A stretch of 64,000 bases of DNA, from the NCBI RefSeq assembly GCF_016862975.1, contig NZ_BONZ01000067.1, forward strand, positions 62,001 to 126,000, in the 5' to 3' direction. The stretch's first letter is position 1. Each line of letters starts with the position of its first letter. Below, piece by piece: positions 41,377-49,870 of the stretch. The notes beneath the pieces are model-generated. The model made no database searches. It saw nothing but the letters and a program-made list of their open reading frames with translations, and had not been told where the DNA came from. The position numbers and the translations under genes were made by a program. The DNA comes from Rugosimonospora africana. GTDB taxonomy: Bacteria; Actinomycetota; Actinomycetes; Mycobacteriales; Micromonosporaceae.

Positions 41377-42459
41377 TCAACGTGCCCCGGTCGATTCCTC
41401 GACGCGTTGCCGCTGCGGTACCACCGTGTATTTCGGGTCCTTCGCCGACGCGACCCCGCCCTCGAAGACGCCGAAGCGGGTCAGCGCCGCCGCGGCCACC
41501 AGAGCGGCGCCCGACAACGCCGAGACCAGCCGGCTGCGCCGGCCCAGCACCGCTCCCGCCGCGCCGGCCACCGTCAGGCCACGCGCCGCCCGCAGCAGGC
41601 GCCCGGCGCGCCCCTGCCGGTACGGCTCGCTGACAATCCCCATCGCGTTCTCCACGCGATGCGACGCCACCAACTCCATCGCCGCCCCGGCCACCGCGAG
41701 CCGGCTGGCCGGACCGGTCTCGGCCAGCGGTGCCGCGAGCAGCGCGACACCCGAGGCACTGGCCAGCGCGCTGCCCGCGAAGACGAAGGGCAGTTGCGGG
41801 TACGCCTCGTGCCAGGACGGTACCGCGGTGTCGGCGATCAGTACGGCGGTGTACGTGGCGACCGCGGGCGCCACCGCCGCGGCCAGGTACCCGGCGGTGG
41901 TACCGGCCACCGGGAGCGCGCGGCGAGCCAGCCCGAGTACGCCGCGCCGGGGAAGCGCCGGCGCCACCTCGGCGACCGCGGCGATCCCGGACGCCGGGCC
42001 GAACAGGGCCAGGATCCAGGTGCCCATCGACATCGGCGAGGTCGGCTTGGCTATCCGGAGCATGTGGTGGAACCGGTTCGGGCGCCCGAGGTCGTGGATC
42101 AGGAAGTAGGTGCTGGCGCCCATCGCGGCCAGGGACGCCAGCCGGGTCGCGCGGCGCATCGCCGGCCGGCCGGTCAGGTCGGCTCCGGCGGCGAGCATCG
42201 ACGAGCCGGCCGCGAGGCCACCAGTGAAGAAGTACGCGGGGATGTCGCGCTTCCACACCGGCGCCTTGAGGATCGGCCGGCCGTAGTAGGAGCGGAACTC
42301 CCGGCCCGGCTCGTCCGCCGGCGGCCCGTCGCCCCGGCCGCGCCGCGCCTGGTACTCCCGGAAGCGGACGCCCACCGGCAACCGCCCGCCCGACTCCTGG
42401 CCGGCGTGACCGCCTGGCTCCCGGCCGGCGTGACCGCCGTCCGTCTCCCCCGCGCTCAC
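41377..42459 (-). CDS. NrfD-type membrane subunit of formate dehydrogenase
   Basis: A 360-residue polytopic protein of the NrfD/PsrC family, which anchors molybdoenzyme complexes and passes electrons to quinone. Typical segments are YYGRPILKAPVWKRDIPAYF, FFTGGLAAGSSMLAAGADL, LIHDLGRPNRFHHMLRIAKP, MSMGTWILALFGPASGIAA and several later helices. Its GTG start overlaps the stop of the iron-sulfur subunit (GTGA). The first 40 residues are hydrophilic with repeats (GGHAGREPGGHAGQESGG). NrfD rather than a cytochrome b subunit is the membrane part here. Confidence 0.85.
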   Translation of the reverse strand: MSAGETDGGHAGREPGGHAGQESGGRLPVGVRFREYQARRGRGDGPPADEPGREFRSYYGRPILKAPVWKRDIPAYFFTGGLAAGSSMLAAGADLTGRPAMRRATRLASLAAMGASTYFLIHDLGRPNRFHHMLRIAKPTSPMSMGTWILALFGPASGIAAVAEVAPALPRRGVLGLARRALPVAGTTAGYLAAAVAPAVATYTAVLIADTAVPSWHEAYPQLPFVFAGSALASASGVALLAAPLAETGPASRLAVAGAAMELVASHRVENAMGIVSEPYRQGRAGRLLRAARGLTVAGAAGAVLGRRSRLVSALSGAALVAAAALTRFGVFEGGVASAKDPKYTVVPQRQRVEESTGAR

Positions 42460-43493
42460 GCCGGCCTCCCGAGGAACGCCACGGCGACCGCGGCCGCCAT
42501 GGCCAGCGCCGCGACACCCGCCCGCTTCCACATGTCCGGCAGGTCTCTGGTGGTCACCACCGGATCCGGCGGCAGCCCGTACACCTCGGGCTCGTCGAGC
42601 AGCAGGAAGAACGCGCCGTCGCCGCCGACGCCGTCCTCCGGGTCGTGGCCGTACAGTCGCGCGGTCGTCTCGCCCGCCGCGTGCAATCGTTCGACCCGCC
42701 GGGCCGCCCGCTCGCGCAGTTCGTCGAGCGGCCCGAACTGGATGGACTGCGTGGGGCATGCCTGCGCGCAGGCCGGGGTCATCCCGTCGCCGATCCGGTC
42801 GTAGCACAGCGTGCACTTCCACGCGCGGCCGTCGGTCTTGCGCTGGTCGATGACACCGTACGGGCATGCCGGGATGCAGTACCCGCAGCCGTTGCAGATG
42901 TCCTCCTGAACCACGACGGTACCGAACTCGGTGCGGAACAGCGCTCCGGTCGGGCACACGTCGAGGCAGGCGGCGTGCGTGCAGTGCTTGCACACGTCGG
43001 ACATCATCAGCCAGCGAAGGTCCGTGCGTTCTTCGCGCCCCGGTTGCCTGCCGGGCAACTCGGACGCGGGCATGCCGAGGAACTCGGGTCCGGCGGCCAT
43101 TCGCGCGGCGGAGTCCGGATGTCGGCCGGGATCCAGGCCGGGCTCGGTGCCTGTGTCGGTGGTGGTGGTCACCGCGTCGGCCGCAGCCGCCGGGGCGATC
43201 GTGGGGCCGGTCGGCGTACCCGCGAACGCCGGGGTCTGGCGGCCGGCCGGTACCGGCTGCTCGACGAACGCGACATGGCGCCACGAGTTGGCGGTCAAGG
43301 CTCCGGTGTTGTCGAACGACATGCCGAGCATGGTCAGCTCGTGGCCGGGTACCCCGTTCCACTCCTTGCACGCCACCTCGCACGCCTTGCAGCCGATGCA
43401 GATGCTCGTGTCGGTGAAGAATCCCATCCGGGCGGGAGGGTCCTGATATCCCGCGTCCGGCGCCGGGTCGAGCGGCCCGTACAGCCTGTTCAT
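42456..43493 (-). CDS. fdhB: Formate dehydrogenase iron-sulfur (4x 4Fe-4S) subunit
   Basis: A 345-residue ferredoxin-like subunit that carries electrons from the catalytic subunit to the membrane. Four cysteine clusters are visible: CIGCKACEVACKEWN, CKHCTHAACLDVCPTGAL, CNGCGYCIPACPYGVI and KCTLCYDR...CAQACPTQSI. A C-terminal hydrophobic helix (AGVAALAMAAAVAVAFLG) anchors it. An unusually long Pro/Thr/Gly-rich stretch of about 80 residues separates the first two clusters. ATG 43493 overlaps the fdhA stop (ATGA). Confidence 0.9.
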   Translation of the reverse strand: MNRLYGPLDPAPDAGYQDPPARMGFFTDTSICIGCKACEVACKEWNGVPGHELTMLGMSFDNTGALTANSWRHVAFVEQPVPAGRQTPAFAGTPTGPTIAPAAAADAVTTTTDTGTEPGLDPGRHPDSAARMAAGPEFLGMPASELPGRQPGREERTDLRWLMMSDVCKHCTHAACLDVCPTGALFRTEFGTVVVQEDICNGCGYCIPACPYGVIDQRKTDGRAWKCTLCYDRIGDGMTPACAQACPTQSIQFGPLDELRERAARRVERLHAAGETTARLYGHDPEDGVGGDGAFFLLLDEPEVYGLPPDPVVTTRDLPDMWKRAGVAALAMAAAVAVAFLGRPA

Positions 43494-46400
43494 GGTTTCT
43501 CCCGCTCGACGGCGTCGGTGGTCAGGATCGGCGTCCGGTGGTCGCCGGTCAGCCCGGCCCGGCGACGGTAGTCGGCCACGTAGTCCAGCAGCGCCTTGCC
43601 GACCGGCCGCCGACCCGGCCTGATGTCGCACGTGCCCACCTTGCTCTCCTGGATCAGCACGTTGGGGTCGAGGGTGATGCCGAACAGGTCGTTGGCCGAG
43701 TCACCGGTGGCCAGGCCCTCGCCTCCCCAGTGGTAGGGCAGCCAGATCTGGTGAATCACGCGGTCCTCGACCCACAGCGGGGTGAGCCGGTCGGTGACGA
43801 GTACCCGTGCCTCGATCGCGGCCCGCGAGGTGACCACGTGCGCGTAGTCCAGGTGGACCAGTCCCCGCTCGGCCGCGAGTTCCGGCGATACCTCGACGAA
43901 CATCTCCGGTTGCAGTTCGGCCAGGTACTTCACGGTGCGGCTCATGCCGCCGGCCGTGTGGTGCTCGGTGAGCCGGCTGACGCTGAACACGTACGGGAAC
44001 ACGTCGCTGTGCGGCTCGGGCGGGCTCGGGTTGGTCGGGTTCGCCGGCCGCCGGTACGTCCTGCGGGTCGGGTTGGCCTGCTGGCCGTGCAACGGGTTGC
44101 GCACCGGCGACTCGGCCGGCTCGTAGTGCGTGGGCATCGGCCCGTCGATCAGCCCTGAGGGCACGTACAGCCAGCCCTTCCCGTCGCCCTGCATAATGAA
44201 CGGATCGATTCCGGAGAGTGCCTCGACACCGGTCGCGTCCGCCGGCGGCCGGTACGACGGGGGCTTCGTCTTCTCGAAGTCGGGCACGTCCGGACCGGTC
44301 CACTCGCCCTTGTCCGGATCCCACCGGGTGTATGCCTTGCGCTCGCTCCACGGCCGGCCCTCCGGGTCGGCGGACGCGCGGTTGTAGAGGATGCGCCGGT
44401 TGGCCGGCCACGACCAGCCCCACTCGGGCGCGACCCAGCTCTGTTCCCGGCCGGGTTTGCGCCGCGCCGCCTGGTTGACGCCGTCGGCGTAGACCCCGCA
44501 GTAGATCCAGCAGCCGCCCACGGTCGAGCCGTCGTCGCGCAACTGGGTGAACGCGGACAGCGGGCGGCGGGTGGCCACCTCGTACCCGTTGATTTCGAAC
44601 AGCACCGCCTCCGCGCTCGGCTCGTCGTCCCGGCCGTGCGTCGGGTAGTCCCAGGCCAGGTCGAGGATGGCGCGGTCGCGCGACAGGGTCGAGCCGGCCA
44701 GCTTCTGCCGGATGACCCGGCCCAGGTGGTAGAAGAACCACAGCTCGGAACGGCAGTCGCCGGGCGGGTCGAGGGCCTTCTCCCGCCACTGCAACAGCCG
44801 CTGGGTCTGGGTGAACGTGCCTTCCTTCTCCACGTGCGACGCGGCCGGCAGGAAGAACACCTCGGTACGGCACTCCTCCGGCACGATCTCGCCGGTCTCG
44901 ATCTCCGGGCTGTTCTTCCAGAACGTGGCGCTCTCGATCATGAAAAGGTCACGCACCACGAGCCAGTCGAGGTTGGCCATGCCCAGCCGCTGCAGCTTGC
45001 CGTGCGCGGAGCCGACCGCCGGGTTCTGCCCGAGCAGGAAGTACCCCTTGACCTTGCCGTCGATCATGTCGAGAACCTGGCGGTACGTGCCGTGGTCGCC
45101 GGTCATCCGCGGCAGGTAGTCGTAGCAGAAGTCGTTGTCCGGCCTCGCCGCGTCGCCCCAGTACGCCTTGAGCAGGCTGGCGCTGTACGCGCGCGCGTTG
45201 TTCCAGAAGCCCTTCTGCTCCGGGTGGCGGATGCTCTCCACCCACTCCGTGAACGTGGTGTGCTTGACCAGCGGCATCGGCAGGTACCCGGGCAGCAGGT
45301 TGAACAGCGTCGGTACGTCGGTGGAGCCCTGGATGCTGGCGTGCCCGCGCAGTGCCAGGATCCCGCCGCCGGGGCGCCCCATGTTGCCCAGCAGCAGCTG
45401 GATGATCGCCCCCGTGCGGATGTACTGCACGCCGACGGTGTGCTGCGTCCAACCCACCGAGTAGATCAGCGCGGAGGTGCGTTCCCGACCGGAGTTCTCC
45501 GTCCAGGCGCGGGCGACCTCCTCGAACTTGTCCGCCGGGATGCCGCAGGTCCGCTCGACCATCTCGGGCGTGTAGCGCGCGTAGTGCCGCTTGAGGATCT
45601 GGTACACGCACCGCGGGTGCCGCAGCGTCTCGTCCCGCTCCGGGCGGCCCTGCACCGGGTGCCCGTGCGACTCGTGCTGCAGTCCGCCGGCGGTCTCCCG
45701 TTCCGTGCTGGTGTCGAACCGGACTCCGTCGTGTTCCTGCCCCGCGTACTGCCAGCTCTCCGGGTTGTACGTGCCGGTCGTCGGGTCGTACCCGGAGAAC
45801 AGCCCGTCGAGGTCCTCGGTGTCGCGGAACTCCTCGCTGACGATGGTGGCCGCGTTGGTGTAGGCGACCACGTACTCCCGGAAGTCGAGTTCGTTCTCCA
45901 AAATGTGGCGGACGATCCCGCCGAGGAACGCGATGTCGGTACCGGCGCGGATCGGCACGTACAGGTCGGCCAGGGCACTGGTACGCGTGAACCGCGGGTC
46001 GACGTGGATGACCTTCGCCCCACGCTCCTTCGCCTCCATGACCCACTGGAAGCCCACCGGGTGGGCCTCGGCCATGTTGGAGCCCTGGATGATGACGCAG
46101 TCAGCGTTGGCGATGTCCTGCTGGAACGTGGTGGCGCCACCGCGACCGAAGCTGGTCCCCAGACCGGGGACGGTGGAGGAGTGTCAAATGCGCGCCTGAT
46201 TCTCGATCTGCAGCGCGCCCAACGCGGTGAACAACTTCTTGATGAGGTAGTTCTCCTCGTTGTCCAGCGTCGCGCCGCCGAGGCTGGAGATGCCGAGGGT
46301 ACGGTGCAGTGGCCGGCCCTCGTCGTCGGAGTCCTCCCAGGTCGCCTCGCGTGCGGCGATGACCCGGTCGGCGATCATGTCAAGCGCGGTGGCGAGGTCG

Positions 46401-46753
46401 AGATCCTCCCACTCGCGGCTGTACGGCCGGCGGTACCGCACCGTCGTCTGCCGCAGCTCGCTGGTCACCAGGTTCTTGCTCGCGGAGCCTTTCGGGCACA
46501 GGCGGCCACGGGAGATCGGGCTGTCCGGATCACCCTCGATCTGGCTGACGCGGCCGTCCTTGACGAAGACGCGCTGGCCGCAGCCGACGGCACAGTACGG
46601 GCAGACGGAGCGGGCCATCGAATCGGCGGTCTCGGTGCGCGCGGTCAGCGCCGCCGAGCGCGGTGACATGGCTGCGGCCCCGCGCCCGAGCGGGTCGGTC
46701 CCGGTCAGCTGCCGGTAGACCGGCCAGCCCTCGATCCAGGTACGCACGCCCAC
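43490..46753 (-). CDS. fdhA: Formate dehydrogenase catalytic subunit, selenocysteine-containing
   Basis: A molybdopterin enzyme of 1087 residues oxidising formate to CO2. The N-terminal 4Fe-4S motif is SVCPYCAVGCGQRV...GRLCPKGS. The active-site sequence is QARI-(UGA)-HSSTVPGLGTSFG, where UGA at 46186-46184 (residue 190) replaces Cys; the frame continues unbroken for 898 codons after it. The downstream SECIS hairpin and the sel genes nearby support Sec insertion rather than termination. The family pattern continues with GSNMAEAHPVGFQWVMEAKE and DPRFTRTSALADLYVPIRAG. GTG 46753 lies 7 nt after TAGCAT on the minus strand, so the message is probably leaderless. Annotation that treats UGA as stop would split the gene. 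Confidence 0.95.
46155..46171 (-). promoter_or_regulatory. SECIS hairpin of fdhA
   Basis: On the coding strand, GTCCCC-GGTCT-GGGGAC forms a 6-bp stem with the loop GGUCU, the same loop that E. coli SelB reads in fdhF. It begins 12 nt after the UGA, a distance fitting the bacterial SECIS rule. Confidence 0.9.
46184..46186 (-). other. Selenocysteine UGA codon
   Basis: In-frame TGA at codon 190 of fdhA, exactly where other formate dehydrogenases have Cys or Sec (before HSSTV). Confidence 0.93.
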
Positions 46754-47059
46754 GAATCACATGCTAACGACACCGAAAGGGCTCGAAACGCCGTTCCGAA
46801 GTCTTCTCCCGTTGCTCGCCGGGTTCCCGTTGCTTGTCGCCGGCTGGGGGACGGCTCGTCGCCGGCCGGGGACGGCCTCCGGAAACCCGGCCGGATAACC
46901 AGAACGTTTTACCGGTTCATGTTGGGGCATCAGGTGGACCATCGCACCGGTGAGCACCTAAAACGGAGGAACCCCACCACATTCGGCGCCGGTCGGGGTT
47001 TTCGAGCAGATACGCATGGATGCGCATCTGTACCAGCGTCAGAAACCATGAGGGAAACC
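46754..47059. promoter_or_regulatory. Divergent regulatory region of fdhA and the formate channel gene
   Basis: 306 nt. On the minus strand TAGCAT (46766-46761) ends 7 nt before the fdhA GTG. On the other side, the 24-nt inverted repeat CAGATACGCAT-GG-ATGCGCATCTG (47007-47030, one mismatch in 11-bp arms) lies 30 nt before the channel ATG. An AACCCC...GGGGTT pair (around 46970-47002) is also present. No regulator gene is adjacent. Confidence 0.55.
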
Positions 47060-47956
47060 ATGGCCTTCAAGACACCCGACCAGATCGCGACGACGGCGGT
47101 GAACTCCGGCGTCGTCAAAGCGAATCTCAGTCCGGACCGCATGATCGTCGGTGGGATCCTGGGCGGCGCCTACATCGCGTTCGCCGGACTGCTCGCCGTC
47201 GTCGTCACCGCTGGTATGCCGGTGGGCATCTGGGGCAACCTGTCCACGCTGTTCCTCGGCGCGGTCTTCGCGACCGGGCTGATCCTCGTCATCATCGCCG
47301 GCTCCGAGTTGGTCACCGGCAACATGGCGCTACTGCCGCTGGCGCTGACCTCGCGCCGGGCCCCCCTCTGGCGGGTCGTGATGAGCCTCGTGCTGGTCAC
47401 CGCCGGCAACCTGGTCGGCTCGCTGCTGGTCGCCTACCTGCTCGCGGTCAAGACCGGCGTCATCGGGTCGTCGCACTCGGCCGCCGGAACCGCGGGTGCG
47501 CTCACGTTCGCCAAGCTCGCCACCGTCGCCAAGGGCAAGGCGGTGACCGAGACGAGCATCGCGATCTTCCTGCGCGCGATCGGCTGCAACTGGCTGGTCT
47601 GCCTCGCGGTCTGGATGGCCTACGCCGCGGAGGACATCGCGGGGAAGATCCTCGCCATCTTCTTCCCGATCATGGGGTTCGTCGCGATGGGCTTCGACCA
47701 CGTCGTGGCCAACATGTTCTTCATCCCGGCCGCGATGTTCGCCGGCGTTCACGGCATCGGCGCGGCGAACCTGTTCCGCAACCTGGGGCTCGCGTTCGCC
47801 GGCAATCTGGTCGGCGGTGCGTTCTTCGTCGGCTGCTTCTACTGGTACCTGTACCTGCGCGGCCAGGCGCGGCCGATGACGCCGGATGGCATCCAGGCCA
47901 CGCCGACCCCGGATCCGCGCAGCAAGGGCGGCCAGGAGGCGGCCGGCCCGCGCTGA
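47060..47956 (+). CDS. focA: Formate/nitrite transporter family channel (FocA-like)
   Basis: A 298-residue FNT channel with six helices. Typical features are GGILGGAYIAFAGLLAVVV, LVIIAGSELVTGNMALLPLA (TM2 and Omega-loop region), AIGCNWLVCLAVWMAYAAED (NWLVC) and MGFDHVVANMFFIPAAMFAG, which carries the central-pore His. ATG 47060 has AGGG about 6 nt upstream; the ATG at 47048 has none. Lying divergent to the formate dehydrogenase operon, it most likely moves formate for that enzyme, though nitrite cannot be excluded. Confidence 0.9.
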   Translation: MAFKTPDQIATTAVNSGVVKANLSPDRMIVGGILGGAYIAFAGLLAVVVTAGMPVGIWGNLSTLFLGAVFATGLILVIIAGSELVTGNMALLPLALTSRRAPLWRVVMSLVLVTAGNLVGSLLVAYLLAVKTGVIGSSHSAAGTAGALTFAKLATVAKGKAVTETSIAIFLRAIGCNWLVCLAVWMAYAAEDIAGKILAIFFPIMGFVAMGFDHVVANMFFIPAAMFAGVHGIGAANLFRNLGLAFAGNLVGGAFFVGCFYWYLYLRGQARPMTPDGIQATPTPDPRSKGGQEAAGPR

Positions 47957-48001
47957 CGCGGCGAGGTGCCCGCCGGGCAGGTCTGCCGGCAACTCACCTG
48001 A

Positions 48002-48037
48002 CGGATGCCGGGGTCGCGACACGCGCCCCGGCATCCG
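48002..48037 (+). terminator. Hairpin terminator after the formate channel gene
   Basis: CGGATGCCGGGG (48002-48013) and CCCCGGCATCCG (48026-48037) form a perfect 12-bp stem, 45 nt after the stop. Confidence 0.75.
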
Positions 48038-48160
48038 CCGCGCCCACCGCACCCGCCACTGCGTCCGCCGCACTCACCTCTGCGTCTGCCGCGCCCACCG
48101 GTCGGATGGTCTCGTCCTCGATCGGGCGCGCGGACGATCCCCGTTCGTGAGACTGGCGGA

Positions 48161-48574
48161 GTGGAGCGCTCGCCAGGTTCGGCCATTGACTCTGTCCTCG
48201 CCAAGGCCCGGGCTGGCGTGCGAAGGCTGACTCCGGAAGAGACGCTGGCGGCGGGCCGTCGGGGTGCGTTGCTCATCGACACGCGTACCGAGACCCAGCG
48301 ACGCGAGCAGGGCGAGATTCCCGGTGCCCTGGTGATCGACCGGACGGTACTGGAGTGGCGCCTGGACCCGCTCAGCGACGCGCGCATCCCGGAGGCGGTC
48401 GGCCACGACCTGGAGATCGTGGTCATCTGCCGGCAGGGCTACAGCTCCAGCCTGGCCGCGGAGAGCCTGCGGTCGCTCGGGCTGTGGCGGGCCACCGACC
48501 TGGTCGGCGGCGTCGAGGCGTGGCTGGAAGCCGGGCTGCCGCTGTCGTCGGGGCCGGCGGACGTCCGCCGCTGA
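48161..48574 (+). CDS. Rhodanese-like domain protein
   Basis: A single-domain rhodanese of 137 residues. The active-site loop is IVVICRQGYSSSLAAESLRS, with the persulfide-forming Cys. The N-terminal LTPEETLAAGRRGALLIDTR and the final DLVGGVEAWLEAGLPL complete the fold. GTG 48161 is chosen by comparison with the domain; the ribosome site is poor. It may move sulfur or selenium; the nearby selenium genes make the second option worth testing, but nothing in the sequence shows it. Confidence 0.87.
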   Translation: MERSPGSAIDSVLAKARAGVRRLTPEETLAAGRRGALLIDTRTETQRREQGEIPGALVIDRTVLEWRLDPLSDARIPEAVGHDLEIVVICRQGYSSSLAAESLRSLGLWRATDLVGGVEAWLEAGLPLSSGPADVRR

Positions 48575-48587
48575 CCCCCGAGGGCTC

Positions 48588-48715
48588 CAGCCCTGCCAGT
48601 TCCAGCCCCGCCAACTCCAGCGCCGCCAGCTCCCGTGGCACCAGCCCCCGCGCGGCCAGCCCCAGCCCCGCCAGCCCCAGCGGCACCAGCCCCCGCGCCG
48701 GCCGCTCCCGCGCTG
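48588..48715. repeat. Low-complexity CCAGC-rich repeat spacer
   Basis: Many imperfect copies of GCCAGCCCCAGC/CCGCCAGC-type units between the rhodanese gene and the next gene. It stays open in one frame (Pro/Ala-rich) but lacks a ribosome site. Confidence 0.7.
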
Positions 48716-48781
48716 GCAGCGACGCATTGGAATATCCTGTGGTTCCGATCGGGGTGGACGCGGGATTCGGAGTGCCGGAGC

Positions 48782-49279
48782 ATGCGGGAGCGGCAGGGAC
48801 GTGGGAGAGGCTCGCTCGGCATCGTCGTTCTCGTTCTGCTGCTGGTGGTGTGCGTGGGCGGGATCGCCGGCAGACTGCCGCTCTGGGCCTCACTGATCGC
48901 GGGTGCGACCGGCGTGCTCCTGGTGTTGCTCGAGGTTCGCCGCGCGGTCGCGCAGGGCCAGCCCGCCCGCGCCGCGGCGTCGGCATTCATGGACGACCTG
49001 GTCGCGGGCCAGGTGAACGCGGCCGCGTACCCGCGACACGACACGCAGGTCAGCGACACCGGCACGCTGGTGATCCAGGGCCTGACCGACGAGGGCCGGC
49101 AGATCAGCGAGTACCACATCCAGGGCGCCACGATCATCAGCCTCGGGCGACCTCGGGCCGAAGTCACCGGGTGGGCGCGGCTGTCCACCAGCGACCTGGT
49201 GCCGTTCAGCCTGCTCCTGAGCCGGCAGGCCGACGCGGGCTGGCGGGTGGTCGGCGTGTCCGCCGAACCACAGCGCTGA
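48782..49279 (+). CDS. Small membrane protein of unknown function
   Basis: A 165-residue protein with two N-terminal helices (LGIVVLVLLLVVCVGGIAG and LPLWASLIAGATGVLLVLLE) and a soluble domain of about 95 residues (AAASAFMDDLVAGQVNAAAY, GRQISEYHIQGATIISLGRP, LVPFSLLLSRQADAGWRVVG). The soluble part looks like a small NTF2- or DUF-type fold, but I do not recognise the family. ATG 48782 is the only sensible start; GGAG lies unusually close to it. Confidence 0.65.
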   Translation: MRERQGRGRGSLGIVVLVLLLVVCVGGIAGRLPLWASLIAGATGVLLVLLEVRRAVAQGQPARAAASAFMDDLVAGQVNAAAYPRHDTQVSDTGTLVIQGLTDEGRQISEYHIQGATIISLGRPRAEVTGWARLSTSDLVPFSLLLSRQADAGWRVVGVSAEPQR

Positions 49280-49323
49280 CAAGCCACAACGCCGACGAGC
49301 CCGCCCGCTCAGAGCCCGCCCGT

Positions 49324-49743
49324 TCAGAGTCCCTGGCCGACCTCGATCAGGTACCCGTCGGGGTCGCGCAGGTAGCAACGGATCTCGGTCCCGTGGTCCT
49401 TCGGTTCGGTGAGGAACTCCGCACCACGAGCCGTCCACTCCTGGTAGAGCTTGCGGATGTCGGTCACCCGGATGTTCATCGCGCAGCTCAACGTATTGGA
49501 GTCGGCCGGCGCCTTGGCCTGCACCGTCGGCTTGTCGTCCGTCGGGCCGCCCTCGACGTTGATGATGATGTAGCTGTTGAAGAACTTCAGGATCAGCGGG
49601 TTGCTCTCGTGGACGCAGGTGGCTCCGAACACCCGCTCGTAGTATTCGCGAGACCGTTCCGTGTCCCGGACGATGAGCAGGGTGGCGAGGAACATGCCGT
49701 CCTTGGGCTGGAAGTAGTCCGGTGCCTCGTTGGCCAGGGCCAT
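49324..49743 (-). CDS. VOC family (glyoxalase-fold) protein
   Basis: A 139-residue vicinal-oxygen-chelate protein. It contains FLATLLIVRDTERSREYYER, VFGATCVHESNPLILKFFNS, the second-half MNIRVTDIRKLYQEWTARGA and YLRDPDGYLIEVGQGL with the terminal metal-ligand Glu. The first His ligand is not evident in the first strand (FLATLLIV), so metal binding may be altered. It is encoded downstream of the alpha/beta hydrolase gene with a repeat spacer of about 125 nt. Confidence 0.87.
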   Translation of the reverse strand: MALANEAPDYFQPKDGMFLATLLIVRDTERSREYYERVFGATCVHESNPLILKFFNSYIIINVEGGPTDDKPTVQAKAPADSNTLSCAMNIRVTDIRKLYQEWTARGAEFLTEPKDHGTEIRCYLRDPDGYLIEVGQGL

Positions 49744-49756
49744 GTCGACCTCCTAT

Positions 49757-49850
49757 CGGCTGTGCTCGGCTGCCTGTCGATGGCTCGGCTGCCTGTCGAT
49801 GTGCTTGGCTGCCTGTCGATGGGCTTGGTTGCCTGTCGGTGTGCTCGGCT
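49757..49850. repeat. Tandem repeat between the VOC and alpha/beta hydrolase genes
   Basis: Four to five imperfect copies of a 20-nt CTCGGCTGCCTGTCGATGTG-like unit in the 127-nt spacer. Confidence 0.8.
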
Positions 49851-49870
49851 GTGACGCTCGTGCGTGGCGC

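Noticed and set aside
43490-46753. fdhA as two genes or a nonsense-mutated pseudogene
   Set aside because: The single UGA is at the known Sec position, a GGUCU SECIS hairpin follows, and sel genes are nearby. The rest of the frame is intact.
46761-46900. A 46-codon plus-strand frame with a hydrophobic stretch upstream of focA
   Set aside because: Its ATG coincides with the fdhA -10 box, it has no ribosome site, and part of it is a GC-rich repeat.
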